Positions 32,820 to 44,548 of a stretch of DNA of 64,000 bases are shown one piece after another. The stretch is taken from positions 5,146,101 to 5,210,100 of the forward strand of contig NC_003074.8 of NCBI RefSeq assembly GCF_000001735.4, in the 5' to 3' direction. The position numbers and the translations under genes are program-made. This DNA comes from Arabidopsis thaliana. Lineage: Eukaryota; Streptophyta; Magnoliopsida; Brassicales; Brassicaceae. The notes under the pieces were generated by a model. That model made no database searches. It was not told where the DNA came from and saw only the letters and a program-made list of their open reading frames with translations. The number at the start of each line of letters is the position of its first letter. Positions within the stretch are counted from its first letter, which is position 1.

Positions 32820-33040
32820 CTACAGCAGTTTCCAATAAGGGATAATAAGTTCATCTGCTATAAAAGGAATGGTTCTGTGGACAATTAAACTCATAGGAAG
32901 TCCAACTCCATAAGCTTCATCATCATCAATGTAGATTGAAGCGTAATGAGAATAAGCAGCTAATATCAGGATCACAAAACTTCCACTCCCTAATGTCTCT
33001 CCTCTGCCAAGCAAAGATTGTAGCTTTCTTTCGTTTCAGC
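32820..33040 (-). pseudogene. Possible gene relic or unrecognised small exon
   Basis: The minus-strand frame ending in TAG at 32820 reads GRGETLGSGSFVILILAAYS, then a neutral/acidic stretch (YIDDDEAYGVGLP) and IVHRTIPFIADELIIPYWK. This looks protein-like, with one membrane helix. It has no ATG, and a stop lies just upstream at about 33036-33038. No matching upstream exon was found. It lies between the four-TM gene and COX17. Family unknown; either a last exon of an unmodelled gene or a fragment. Confidence 0.3.
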
Positions 33041-33217
33041 CTTACCCTGAGTCTCAGTATCTGTAAAATCTCTTTGCAAGTGCTAAAAAACATTATGTTT
33101 CATCTTCCACAAGCTATAACTCTCCATCTGTGTGAGAGATGTTGAATTGCTGCAATCTGCCAATCTTTGGATCCATTACTATCTCCATTTGTTGTCAGTG
33201 ACTCAGTGCTAAAACAA

Positions 33218-33253
33218 ATGGGCCTAGCCCACTTTAGACCAATCAGATGGGCT
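33218..33253. promoter_or_regulatory. Site II element cluster upstream of COX17
   Basis: ATGGGCC, AGCCCAC and ATGGGCT within 36 bp, about 170 bp before the probable COX17 leader. Site II elements are common in promoters of plant genes for mitochondrial respiratory proteins. Confidence 0.55.
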
Positions 33254-33389
33254 CGTAGCTAAATTCGATGCTTGTGTATAGTAGAACATTCAAAAACAAA
33301 ACAAAAAAAATCGTATTTGGTGGTGGCTTGTTTGCTTTTGAATTCGCCTCCTTGTTCAACCTGAAGCCAAGTGTTCTTCTTTCCTTTCG

Positions 33390-33790
33390 AACCTGTCGCC
33401 GACATTTTCACCGGTTCTCTGCTCTTTGATTCTTCCTCTGCAAATTCATTCAAAGGTTTCTTTTTTCTTTTTCCTCTTTTTGAGAATTTTATGTCGAGAA
33501 TTGTAAGATGCTGCAAAGGAAAAAAAGGGAACATTTTTCGCAGATTTGATTTGCTTGCTTGCTCGTTGAATTGAATTGTTACCCAATTGGCTTATGAGTT
33601 TGGTGTTGTTGTTATCTTATTGATGAGATTTCGTAATTTAAGGTCAGGGTTTTGAGATTCAGGGTTTTAAGTCGTCTGATGTTTCTTAGGGTTTATCAGA
33701 AGTTCAATTTTTTTAGATGTTCAGATGGGTTTATGCGTTTTTAAATTTTGATTGAAAAATCTCGAATTTAATATAATAACCACTCGTAAG
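33390..33790 (+). repeat. COX17 leader/first-intron segment, partner of 29950-30330
   Basis: Contains the untranslated first exon of COX17, its AAAG|GT donor near 33457 and the start of the roughly 0.7 kb leader intron. It aligns with the leader of the PDRG1-like gene as described there. Confidence 0.8.
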
Positions 33791-34165
33791 TATTTTCAAG
33801 CCACTCATTTCGTGATCACAAGTTCTCAATAAAAGTCTTTGTGGTAGATTTATGCAGTCATTGTTTTCGATTTCTTACCAAGTAGACTATTGTCATGGAA
33901 TTCTATACATTTGTTAGCTCTTATTGAGCTTGGTTTTTGAGAACCAAGTATATTATTTCGATCTTTGTTTGTGTTTGCTTATGAGCACATCCCAAGGTTT
34001 AAGGACTTGATATTTGATCTTTAAGATCGCTTCTTTAACAGATGAATGATAAGTTAGGATTTGAAGGAGAATTTAGGCGATGTGAGTATGTGACTTATGT
34101 TTATGCCATTTGTTCTTTATCATGTTCATTTTTTTTACCGTGTTCTTTTTTTCGTTGTCTACAGG

Positions 34166-34390
34166 ATGACTGATCAGCCAGCACAAAATGGATTGATTCC
34201 TCCACCCACTTCAGAGCCAAGCAAGGCTGCTGCCTCAGCAGAGACGAAACCAAAGAAGAGGATATGTTGTGCTTGCCCTGATACCAAGAAGCTGAGAGAT
34301 GAGTGCATTGTCGAGCATGGTGAATCGGCTTGCACTAAATGGATCGAGGCTCATAAAATTTGTCTCCGAGCAGAAGGTTTCAACGTCTGA
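34166..34390 (+). CDS. COX17: COX17 copper chaperone for cytochrome c oxidase
   Basis: 74 aa in one coding exon, with the acceptor CTACAG immediately upstream and a leader intron of about 0.7 kb. The copper-binding CCxC is present (Cys34, Cys35, Cys37), and the twin CX9C motif is exact: Cys37-Cys47 and Cys56-Cys66. The N terminus is a flexible Pro/Ala/Lys-rich extension. COX17 carries Cu(I) in the mitochondrial intermembrane space to SCO1 and COX11 for insertion into cytochrome oxidase. The promoter has site II elements. It neighbours a metallothionein gene, another Cys-rich metal binder, probably by coincidence. Confidence 0.96.
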   Translation: MTDQPAQNGLIPPPTSEPSKAAASAETKPKKRICCACPDTKKLRDECIVEHGESACTKWIEAHKICLRAEGFNV

Positions 34391-34724
34391 TACTTTTTTT
34401 TCTTTTTCTAATACGTAATTTGATGGATCATCAAAAGGAATGAGCAACAGAAGATTGTTCATCACCCGGTATGGGTTTAGGGTATAAAAGCAAGAGATAA
34501 TGTATGCATTTGATACAAAATCCCATTTTGATGCGATTGATAATAAAAAGAAACCATCTTTTCAATTATCTTGCAAGTTTCTTTAGTTTTATAGGGAAGG
34601 GAAAGAAGGGTCATAACCCATTACATCACACCATACTAGAGAGTAGTAATAAGAGAGACATGAGCTCAATAGATGAGCCCACATCAACTTTTATTCATAT
34701 TACATTTTGATTAAAGAAGCTTCA

Positions 34725-35225
34725 TTAGTTGGGGCAGCAAGTGCAGTTGACGCAGCTGCAAGAGGAGCCGCACTTGCACTTGCAATTTGCGTTGTTCTCC
34801 TCGGCACCAACGTCCATGATCATGGCCTCCTTGTAGCTGCAAAACAAATAAATTGTTCCATCATTATGAATATGATCTCGTTGTATCATTACTATTACAA
34901 ACATGTCATTTGTTATTACCTCTCCTGAGTCTCGACGATGTCGAAGGTGTAGCTGGTTCCCTTCTTTCTACAGTCACAGAGTAACAAAGCATAGGTCAAT
35001 CAAGATCTAGAGCAACATAAGATTTACAGAAGACAAAGATTATAGTTTCAGACACAGATCAAGCATCAAGATCCAAAAACAGAGAGGTTTCACTCTGCTG
35101 TTGGCTCAACAAAATCGATAACTCAACGAATCAGAAACAGGGTCTTTCTCAAAAAAAGAAACAGAGGACACTTACACGCACTGGGTCTTGTCAGCACAGT
35201 CGCAGCTTCCGCAGTTGCTTGACAT
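34725..35225 (-). CDS. MT3: Type 3 metallothionein
   Basis: Three exons (35225-35176, 34967-34920, 34836-34725) give 69 aa. There are four N-terminal cysteines (SSNCGSCDCADKTQC), a Cys-free spacer of about 35 residues, then eight cysteines in CKCKCGSSCSCVNCTCC: the type 3 plant metallothionein pattern, totalling 12. It binds Cu and Zn in the cytosol and protects leaf tissue. Exon 1 ends inside the Val codon (GT|GTAAGT), exon 2 inside the Ser codon. A TATA box lies about 105 bp upstream. Confidence 0.97.
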
Positions 35226-35284
35226 GATTGAGTTTTTGAAAAGGCTTTAAAGGATGTTTAGTTATGAAGTGTTTGAGTTCTTGT

Positions 35285-35303
35285 TTGTTGTTGTTGTTGT
35301 TGT
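35285..35303. repeat. (TTG)n microsatellite in the MT3 leader
   Basis: Six TTG units; on the coding strand this is a CAA run in the 5' UTR of MT3, resembling the CAA-rich leaders of strongly translated plant mRNAs. Confidence 0.8.
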
Positions 35304-35330
35304 TCTGTTTTGTGATCCGATGGCTATGTA

Positions 35331-35337
35331 ATTTATA
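35331..35337 (-). promoter_or_regulatory. TATA box of MT3
   Basis: TATAAAT on the minus strand, about 106 bp upstream of the ATG, leaving a leader of roughly 75 bases. Confidence 0.6.
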
Positions 35338-35439
35338 GAAGGATAGAGAGAGTGGAGAATCTCTGCAAATTATGTGACAACCGAATCTTTTTTGGGTTAT
35401 GGAGAGAAAAGCCTTTCGTTGCCAACCTCTCGTGTCCAT

Positions 35440-37600
35440 TTCACTCCTTTTTTCCCACTATATTCGTTATTCTTCCCTTTTTTTGTAGTAATCCATTACA
35501 ACTCTTTTTTTATATAACAAATTTGGAATATAGTTGATTAACAACTGAAATCAAAATATATGAATTTTAGCATATGTAGTTGGAATTACTATTAGTATAA
35601 ATAATCTAGTTGAAATATTTAAATAGAGGCGTGCTCCTCAAATCATAGGTGACAATTTAAAGTCGTTGCCTCCCAGACAAAATTGTGACGTACTCGTGAA
35701 CAAGATTTAAAGTTTTGAACAAGATCTTTGTTTTTATAATAGATCAATTTTAAATCTATACTCCTATGATTCGGGGTAATTTTAACTTTGCGAAACTCAT
35801 GATTACTCAAAGATTCCAAAAGGATATGATTTGAATGTAGTGCTCTATATCCTTTTTCCCAAATATGAAATATGACTAGTGTCCTACTGATGATTAAGCT
35901 TATTTCCAATAGAATCCAAATACAATCATTAGAAGAATAAAAGTTGATTTATCTAATCTAAGTTCAAATACAATATTTTATGGGAGAACTAACATTATTT
36001 GATGCATGACTATTTTTGTTTCGTAAGATATATCTTGTTTCCCCAAAAAAGAAAAAGAAGAAGATTATATCGAAATCATTTTTTTTTAATCATTGAGGAA
36101 AGATTGTAGATAACTAAAAACCATTCTGTTCCATTTTAAACTCTTTCACTTAGATTATCCTTATAATATTCACTTGCGTTTGTGTACATTGTCTGAATTC
36201 TGAAATATTAATGTCCTCGGCATTTCTTACATAAACATCATTTTTTCAGTCACGAAATGACGAATATGTCCCAAGAAGAATGAGCAAAGAAATGCATGTC
36301 GTTTTGTGAATAAAAATCTATCCACTAACTTGCAAAGACCAAAAAGATGGCTTTCTGTCTCTTTCAACTTTTATTAATTTGGTTCTCTAATTTGAAAATT
36401 AGCAGAGCATATGTTTCAGAAATTAGTGACTTAATAAAACAAACAACTTCATTATCCTCAACTACAGTAGATTACAAAGCCTGTGATGACTGATGACTAT
36501 CTCATGTTTATTTTTCGATCAAAAAGTTCGACTGTTTCTTTTGTTTGTTTGTTTTCTTCTTTTAACTTATGTTATGTTATCATGTTTGTTTCTTTTGTTT
36601 ATTTTTACTGATGATGCCCATTTGTAAAAGCCCATAACATAAGAAATAATGTACATAGGCCCAAAATAAGACCAGCATGGATCTCTCTCTCTCTCTCCTT
36701 TTTTCTTTTGTTTTAAAAAAATCTCTTTTCTAATTTTTTTAAAAAAATCTCTTTTCAAACAAAAAAAAAGAGATAAATTTTGTAAAAAAATCAATAACGA
36801 CATATGTCAGTATGTCACACCAGTTTAATTATTTTAAATTTAAATTAATACATTTTTATTACTTACTGTATTCAACTTTTCTTTTTATATATCTAAACAA
36901 ACTTCATCTTTTTTTTTGTTGTTATTAACAAACTTAATCTATTAATAGCTGAAAGTAAGAATAAGATAATGGGCCAAAACACAAATAATAATAGCACTAT
37001 AACATTGATGATCATTGATAATAGCACTATTACATCTTTTTTTACATTGATTGATCATTCATTTACTGGTCTTTTTATTTAAAATAAATTTATAATTTAA
37101 TCAATGATACTAGTCAGATTCATCGTACTTCTTTAGAAAAAATATCAGTGTATTCTTTATAACTTAAAAAACAACTCAATTATATCTTCTCATTAGATTT
37201 GCTATGATTATTCTGTTACTATAAAAAAAAAAAACGGAACCAAAAAAATAGTTCCCAACCGTTGGATTAACCCAATAACTTGTTTATCTCACATCGAACG
37301 GTTCTAAAATCATAGCCTTGGTCGAAATCACCTAACCTTGTTGTTTAAGCTCGGTCTATTTCGTCTACAGCAGCAGACCACACTAGTACTAGTAGTACCT
37401 TCATCATCACCGTTAAATAATAATTTCCAATATAAACTTCAATCGCAACCGTCAATGTAAAAAGTGGGCCCCATATGCGTAGACTTTCCGTATTGACTTG
37501 TTGAATAAAAACGCACAAATTGGAAAATTTTCATTAATCATCACTGTTTTAATTTAGGTCTTTAATTTATTAAGATTTAGGATTAATAGAGAGAAAGAGG
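35440..37600. other. Gene-poor AT-rich spacer between MT3 and UBC25
   Basis: Divergent promoter region of about 2.1 kb. It contains homopolymer and AT-rich stretches and a repeated AAAAAATCTCTTTT near 36715 and 36745. No gene, RNA or mobile element supported. Confidence 0.6.
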
Positions 37601-37757
37601 AATTGGTTTTAAGTGTTAAGAGAGAAAAGCCTTTGCGCAATCTCACTGTGTGTTGGTATATATTACGGCGCCAAGGTTTCTTTGATCGATTTCTTCTTCT
37701 TCTTCTGGAAAATTATCTCGTTTTCCGTTTTTAGTTCTTTGAGTTTGGGATCGTTCA

Positions 37758-40569
37758 ATGGAGCCCAACGTAGTGGAGATCGCTACTCCTCCTGCCGCTT
37801 CTTGCTCGAGAATTCGAACGCCAACAAAGGTTATTACTTTACCTAATTGAATTGAATTTGATCGGATTTTAATCTCTAGAGGGTAATTCTGTTTAACTGT
37901 GTCTTAAATTCACTGATTTACCTAATTTGAAGTTAAAATTGATTTTGGGGATTGTGTGATTGTGTGATCATCAATCTGGGTTTTGAGGTCTTTGTTGATT
38001 TATTGGTTTTAGTGAGTCATCATCGTTGATTTTGCTGATGTGTGATTGGGGTCTTTTGTTTTGTTGGCTCACTTGCATTATGTTTTTTATTTGTGTATGT
38101 TCTCTTTGAAGGATCGTCATTCGTTTCGGCGATCACTTTCTAACGTTTCATGTTTCTGATCACTAGAAATTGACTGTTAAAGTTGTTATAGACTTGTTTT
38201 TGTTATGTAATGTGATGTCAAGTCTATGAATGTTTTGTCTTTGGTTCTTTGTGATAACTATTTTGCTCTTTGGTGGCTTTGCTATTCAATTGGATATTAT
38301 TATGTTTATCTTACTCTGGATTTTGGGTGGGATCATGAACTTGTAGGCTGAAACTCCAGAAGTGATTGATGTGGAGGAATATGATTTGCAAAACGGTGGT
38401 GTTCCTAATGGCAACAATGTTGATTATAAGAACAAAGGGAAGGCTATAGACTTTGATTCCATGTCTTACGGTGACTATGGTGAAGAAGATGAGTATGCTG
38501 TGGTAAATGTTTGAATTTTCGTTTTTTCTTTTCTTCTAATGAGTCTACTTACGTTGTCACAACTAAAAGGTCTTTTTTAAAAATTATTCTAGGGATCTCC
38601 TGGTGATGATTATGGTTATCCTGAATCATCTCCACTATCAAATAGTTTGTTAGACCCAGAGTCTTTGATCTATGAAGACGACGAAAACTATTCCGAACAA
38701 TATGACTTTGAAATGGAGGCGGAGCCTGATAATTACTCCATGTATCAAGACCTTTTCGATGGTAAGGATATCCCAACTGGTGTGGAGGTTTCAATGGATT
38801 GGTTTCCAAATTCAGCTGACAAGGAATCAGCGAGTAGTAGCAAATCGTCTCATGCTAATAACGGGAATAACAGTTCCAAGAAAGCAACAAAAGCAAGTGG
38901 AATCCATTCTCAATTTTCTTCAGATATGGAAACCCCTGTAGCTCAACCATGGAATGCTTTACCGCACAAAGCTGAAGGAGTCATACCAAACTCTGCTTAT
39001 GCCTTGCCACAGAACAGCAAGGCTTTTCAACCACCTTACGCTGTCCACTATTCAGCCCTTAAAACTGCTTTTTCCAATTATCTTCAGCCTCAGACTCCTG
39101 ATACCGTATTGGGGGAGGCTCCAGCTCCTGCTGCAGGTTCTTCTGGTTTATTGCCACCAAACACACCCGGTTTTAAAAGTAATGCTGCTCGGTTTAAAGA
39201 GGAGCCGCCTATATTACCTCCGGATGATTCCAGAGTTAAGAGAAATATGGAGGATTATCTTGGGCTTTATTTGTTTTTCAAAAGATTTGACATCGTCGAA
39301 GATTTTTCAGATCACCACTATGCTTCTAAGGGAACAACTTCAAAGCAGGTTGCCAGATGAGCATAAGTTAATCTTTATAATGGAATGCTTCTTATGTTTT
39401 TTCAAGATTTAACTTTTTTCTTTGTCTTATCAGCATTCAAAGGATTGGGCGAAAAGGATCCAAGACGAGTGGAGAATTCTTGAGAAAGATTTACCAGGTT
39501 GGTATACACGCTGTCTTATACAACAATCTCTGTGGCTTTTATCAGTAATTTTTTCTTACATTCTTTGTTATTGGAACAGAGATGATATTTGTCAGAGCTT
39601 ATGAATCTAGGATGGATCTTTTAAGGGCTGTAATTATCGGAGCCCAAGGAACTCCCTACCATGATGGTCTCTTCTTTTTTGATATCTTCTTCCCGGATAC
39701 ATACCCTTCTACGCCACCGGTAAGTCAACTGAACTTTCTCAAGTTGAGTTTTTTTTATTGTTTTCTAAAGGTTGTCTCATTTGATATGTGAATTTCCTCT
39801 TGGTTTTACAAGATTGTTCATTACCATTCTGGTGGGCTAAGAATCAACCCAAATCTGTACAATTGTGGGAAAGTGTGTCTGAGTCTTCTCGGCACTTGGA
39901 GTGGTAACCAGAGGGAGAAATGGATCCCCAACACTTCGACGATGCTACAAGTTCTTGTCTCGATCCAAGGTCTAATCTTAAATCAAAAACCTTACTTCAA
40001 CGAGCCCGGCTACGAGAGGTCAGCAGGTTCTGCACATGGTGAGAGTACCTCTAAAGCTTACAGCGAAAACACATTCATACTGTCTTTAAAGACTATGGTT
40101 TACACCATGAGGAGACCACCCAAGGTAAAAGCAAAAACCTCATCCCATTACACTTGTCTCTCTCTACTAATAAAAAAGCGTAAACCTTTTCACTAAAACT
40201 TGAGATTGATTGTTTCTGGTGGTTTTTCGAATGCTACAGTATTTTGAAGACTTTGCGTATGGACATTTCTTCAGCTGTGCTCACGACGTGTTGAAGGCGT
40301 GTAATGCTTACAGAAACGGAGCTACACCGGGATATCTGGTGAAGGGGGCTCCAGATGTGGAAGAGAATAGCGCGGGCATGAGCTCTCTGAAGTTTAGGAC
40401 AGATGTGGCTACCTTTGTGGAGACAGTGCTGTTGAAAGAGTTTATTCTTCTAGGTGTCCTTGGTCTCGAACCGGAAGAAGAAGAAAAAACACCTGAGACT
40501 ATAATCGTTGCAGAGAGTAGCAAATGTACCAGATCAAGGTCCAAGAGAGACAGAGTTTCTTCTAGTTGA
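37758..40569 (+). CDS. UBC25: Ubiquitin-conjugating enzyme E2 UBC25 (UBE2O/BIRC6-like class)
   Basis: Seven coding exons (37758-37829, 38347-38502, 38593-39348, 39434-39497, 39580-39719, 39813-40124, 40240-40569) give 609 aa. The first 330 residues are acidic and disordered. The UBC fold follows (WAKRIQDEWRILEKDLP; MIFVRAYESRMDLLRAVIIG; GLFFFDIFFPDTYPSTPP), with the active-site cysteine at about residue 418 in LYNCGKVCLSLLGTWSG. The long N-terminal extension and the insert after the catalytic Cys are those of the UBC23-UBC26/PFU group. The C terminus carries a basic RSRSKRDR nuclear-signal-like tail. It transfers ubiquitin from E1 to substrate. The alternative name is PFU1. Confidence 0.95.
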
Positions 40570-40988
40570 TCTCCATTGCTCCCTTTTTTTTGTCCTTAAT
40601 TTTTCTTAATTTCTGAAGAAACCGGTGACTTAATTAGTTTCTCCCTTCTTACAATCATGGATCCTCTTTTTTTCTCTTAACTATGACATAAATCTTAAAA
40701 GACTATTGAGAACTGAGAAGTCACTCTCATATGTACAGTTCCCTTTATCAGTCAGATTTATTATAGCCTCAATTTTCTGAGCTACCAGAGAAGTGAGTAA
40801 AAGTCAACGATACAAGGTTTGGATTTTGACTTTTAAGCTTTATTATCCCTCCTAATCAAGACAAAAGATGTGAACCAGATTTACTTTACCGACGTGTTGT
40901 TGTACTTTCAACTGAAAATCTAAACTACAGTTCTGAAAAAGAGATACGTAAATGTACACGTGTCTATCCACGTGTCAACTCCTACTAA
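40570..40988. other. UBC25 3' UTR and short spacer
   Basis: No gene seen; leads into the promoter of the next gene. Confidence 0.5.
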
Positions 40989-41019
40989 AAACCCTAAACC
41001 CTTCCCTCTCTTTATATTA
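40989..41019 (+). promoter_or_regulatory. Telo-box and TATA-like element
   Basis: AAACCCTAA (40989-40997) and TATATTA (41013-41019) lie 45-75 bp before the next ATG. Telo-boxes are common in promoters of plant genes active in dividing cells. Confidence 0.5.
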
Positions 41020-41063
41020 GCCGTCCTAAACTCTTTATCAGTCCCAGTACACTGCGATCAAAA

Positions 41064-41495
41064 ATGGCTTCAGCTTCATCATCGGCGGCGAGATCACTCA
41101 TCCGCGACGGAAAATCGTTGACGAATCTATTCCTCCGTGGACGTAAGATCAATCTCACCGAGACAGTACAGAACAATGGACCGGCCATTCGATCTCTGCT
41201 TTGTTTTAACCAGATGCCGGCGGCTAGCCAATACCCTGTTTACTCTGAAACTTTTCCGGTTATGAAATCCGGTTTACGTGTCGGCTTCGTTCAGAAGGAG
41301 GCCGTTTCGGAGAGAGTAGGGAAAATGGAGGCGGCTCATGGAAAGCGAGTGGTGGACAACAAAGATGCTGATTCAGAGGAGGACACGGATTTTGATGAAG
41401 ACGAGATTGATGACGTTGACTTTGAAGACGATGAAGATTCTGACGAAGATGATGAGGAAGAGGAGGATGACAAGTACACAAGGAAGAAGAAGTAA
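41064..41495 (+). CDS. Small protein with targeting-like N terminus and acidic tail, unknown function
   Basis: Single exon, 143 aa, ATG at 41064. Residues 1-27 are rich in Ser, Ala and Arg with no acidic residue (ASASSSAARSLIRDGKSL), like a mitochondrial presequence. The last 40 residues are almost all Asp and Glu (DEDEIDDVDFEDDEDSDEDD) ending in a basic KYTRKKK. The middle has no domain I can name. Some annotations call such proteins phosphopantothenoylcysteine decarboxylase subunit-like, which rests on the acidic tail and should not be trusted. Confidence 0.75.
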   Translation: MASASSSAARSLIRDGKSLTNLFLRGRKINLTETVQNNGPAIRSLLCFNQMPAASQYPVYSETFPVMKSGLRVGFVQKEAVSERVGKMEAAHGKRVVDNKDADSEEDTDFDEDEIDDVDFEDDEDSDEDDEEEEDDKYTRKKK

Positions 41496-42347
41496 CTCTT
41501 CATTCTTCACAAAATGCTTTCTGTTTTTTGTTTGCTTGAGATTAATGGCTTTAGACATAAACCTTCTTTGATGAAATGGTTCTAAAATGACAATTTCTTC
41601 TTCTTTGTCCAGTATATTTTTCTTCACATCCCATTTTAACTATTAAATCTGTGGTTTTGGTTATCAATGATATATGTGACATTCGGGGGAAAGAACAAAA
41701 AAATTCTCAAACTGACGAAAATGTTGCAACTATCTCAGTAAACTATTAAAATGGTATCGATTAGACGATGGTGATTAGATTATTATAACATCCCAAATCG
41801 AGTTTTGTCTTCTTTTTTTTTTCTCTCAAAACAAGCTCAATACTATTTGGAATCGAGTTTTGAACAAGTTTTCTCTAATTTATGTGATCATAACGCTTAG
41901 TAATAGAATCCATATGTATTTATGCAAATCTGTTTTAAGAAAAAAAATTACTCTCCAAAGAAAAGTTAAACTATATATAATATAGACACCCTTTCATAAA
42001 GTGATATAAGAGTCCAATCCTCAACCTTAACTAATGAAAAAAGAACATGTCCGTCTTCGTAAATAGAATCGACCTTATAGCAGTGCTGCCTAACCGAATT
42101 GGTGCGGTGCTGCCTAACCGAAATCAGATGTGCTGCCTAACCGAAATCAAATTTGATAGTCGGTCTACTAAAACAATTGACGGTTTACAGGAGTCCTCTA
42201 AACGTTGTCGTTATCTCAAAGGAAAGAATGACGTGGCGAGGATAAAATCGCATTCGCCTCTGTGTGTGTTCTCAAGTCATTCAAATTGTCACCCGTATCT
42301 GCCAAAAACCCTCTAACCACTCAAAAAAATATCTCTGCTCTGCTCCA
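41496..42347. other. Spacer before thioredoxin m4, with a 16 bp triple repeat
   Basis: No gene. Holds the three-copy repeat at 42083-42145 and the TRX m4 promoter. Confidence 0.5.
42083..42145. repeat. Three spaced copies of GTGCTGCCTAACCGAA
   Basis: Identical 16-mers at 42083, 42107 and 42130, spaced 24 and 23 bp, about 200 bp upstream of the TRX m4 ATG. Possibly a triplicated regulatory site or slippage product. Confidence 0.9.
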
Positions 42348-43357
42348 ATGGCGTCGTTACTCGATTCCGTCACCGTGACCCGCGTGTTTTCTCTGCCGAT
42401 TGCGGCTTCGGTCTCGTCTTCTTCAGCTGCTCCGTCGGTTTCACGACGCCGGATTTCTCCCGCCAGGTTTCTGGAATTCAGAGGTTTGAAGTCTTCGCGG
42501 AGTTTGGTGACTCAGTCGGCCAGTCTGGGTGCGAATCGTAGAACCAGAATCGCTCGCGGTGGACGAATCGCCTGTGAGGCTCAGGACACCACTGCCGCCG
42601 CCGTCGAAGGTAACTTCAGTTTTCTTATAGTACAACTCGTAGATCTGAACCTTAAATCAGTGAGGATTCAACTTCATCATCTATATAATTACTTGGATTG
42701 TTAGTCTTTAGTATTATCTGATTTAGTTCTCTAAAACTAGGATTCATAGGGAGTGGATTCTGATAAAACATTGTAGTCAACGTTATTGAATACTCAACTT
42801 CTTCATCTATCAAGTTGTTGTATGATCAAACCAGGATTGATTATACAAATTGATAGCAAAGATACTCTGTGATAAGATTTTAGCATATGGTTTAAATAAC
42901 TCAAGAAAGAACCAGAGTCTTGTTGGCATTGAGCATTGATGTGCTCTGTATACTATTTCACAGAACGGTTCTCTCTGATAGTTGCATAATTTCAATCACC
43001 ATTGAGATATATCTAACTAGTTTGTTTGATGTTGCAGTACCAAATCTGTCTGATTCAGAATGGCAAACAAAGGTTCTGGAATCAGATGTCCCAGTTCTGG
43101 TCGAGTTCTGGGCACCATGGTGTGGACCTTGCCGTATGATTCACCCCATAGTTGACCAGCTAGCCAAAGATTTCGCAGGGAAGTTCAAATTCTACAAAAT
43201 CAACACTGACGAGAGCCCAAATACAGCAAACCGTTACGGGATACGAAGCGTTCCAACAGTAATCATCTTCAAAGGCGGTGAGAAGAAAGATAGCATCATT
43301 GGAGCTGTGCCTAGAGAGACGTTGGAGAAAACTATAGAAAGATTCTTGGTCGAGTAA
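42348..43357 (+). CDS. TRXM4: Chloroplast thioredoxin m4
   Basis: Two exons (42348-42609, 43038-43357) give 193 aa. About 80 residues of Ser/Arg/Ala-rich, Asp/Glu-poor sequence are a plastid transit peptide ([20 protein letters not shown]). The mature thioredoxin fold holds the redox site WCGPC at residues 115-119 within [18 protein letters not shown], the cis-Pro loop [15 protein letters not shown], and ends in [12 protein letters not shown]-type thioredoxins receive electrons from ferredoxin-thioredoxin reductase and switch on stromal enzymes; m4 also takes part in regulating NDH-dependent cyclic electron flow. Confidence 0.96.
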
Positions 43358-44406
43358 CAAAATTTGACTCTTTTGTCACTCTGAACCATTTTACCTTATC
43401 TTCTCTCTTGTAATCTCTGTAAAGTCTTTTAAGTTTTTGACTATTATGTTATCGTGGGTCCTCTTTGTCTTCTTCAATAAAAAAAATGGAAACAAAGTAA
43501 TCCACCGACGCATGAGAAGCATAACTCCACGTTGAACCACATGCCATTGTTCTTCCTAATTCACCGTACAATCTATATACATACATATGTTTTGAGTAAT
43601 GTAGGCTTCCGTACTGTTTCATTCTGTGTACTGCATAGGACATATATTAATACCACGAGGGGGTCTATGTAATCTTATATTATATCATGTATGTTTTCGA
43701 TTTCTAATCCAATTATGTGAGTATATACTATGTGGCATGTCCAAGCCATGTCTTTACTAAACGATCAGGAGAAAACGCGTTTCGTTTTTAAATCAGTTTA
43801 GTTGGATTCCCATATTTAATCTCGGATTACACAGGTCATTTCGCGACTAAAACTTAGGAAACTTAGATCTCAAATTCCCAACCTTTGATAGCACCGAATA
43901 ATTAAGATACGAAATCCTGAACTAAATATACAGCTAGATATCGAAAACGTTTGTCAACTCTGCCATTCTCTTCCATCATTTTCCTCTCGGAACCAAATGT
44001 TAGTTACAGTCAGATTACAAGGCAGTTCAATCTCTAACCAGAGCTAAAAATATCATTATCTTGTAGTATTTCAAATACTAGTATTTTGTTATGGGTAATT
44101 CTCCTCAGAAACTAAAATGTTGTTACTTAATATGCTTCTATATGGACATATCAAAAATATTTTTCATTAACTACTTCACCAAAAAATAGCTATATGACAT
44201 TAAAGTGTTTTAGTATTTCAACTAGGAAATTATGTTCCCCTGTGTTTAGACCTATATTCAATTATTATAGAATTTTCAAGAGCAATAAAAAAAGAAAGAT
44301 CCAACTAAGAAAGATAACGAACACATGCATGAGATTGTGGTGCATGTAAGTGAAAATAAGTCGTAATAATCACCGACAAAACGCGTTAATACTTATTATA
44401 GATCCT
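43358..44406. other. Intergenic, no gene seen
   Basis: TRX m4 3' UTR, then AT-rich DNA up to the expansin promoter. No coding exon or repeat of note. Confidence 0.55.
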
Positions 44407-44413
44407 TATAAAA
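44407..44413 (+). promoter_or_regulatory. TATA box of expansin A12
   Basis: TATAAAA 136 bp before the expansin ATG, giving a leader of about 105 bases. Confidence 0.65.
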
Positions 44414-44548
44414 CGAGTCCAAATGTCTTCCTTCTTCTTCAAGCAAATAAGCAATCAATTGTGAACTCAAAGCTTTCTTTTCTCGACCTCTCTTTCTTTC
44501 ATCACGAAAAATTTATACTTATCTCAAATAAAATAAAAATATATATAT

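Noticed and set aside
42083-42145. CRISPR-like short repeats
   Set aside because: Only three copies with 7-8 bp gaps, in a plant promoter.
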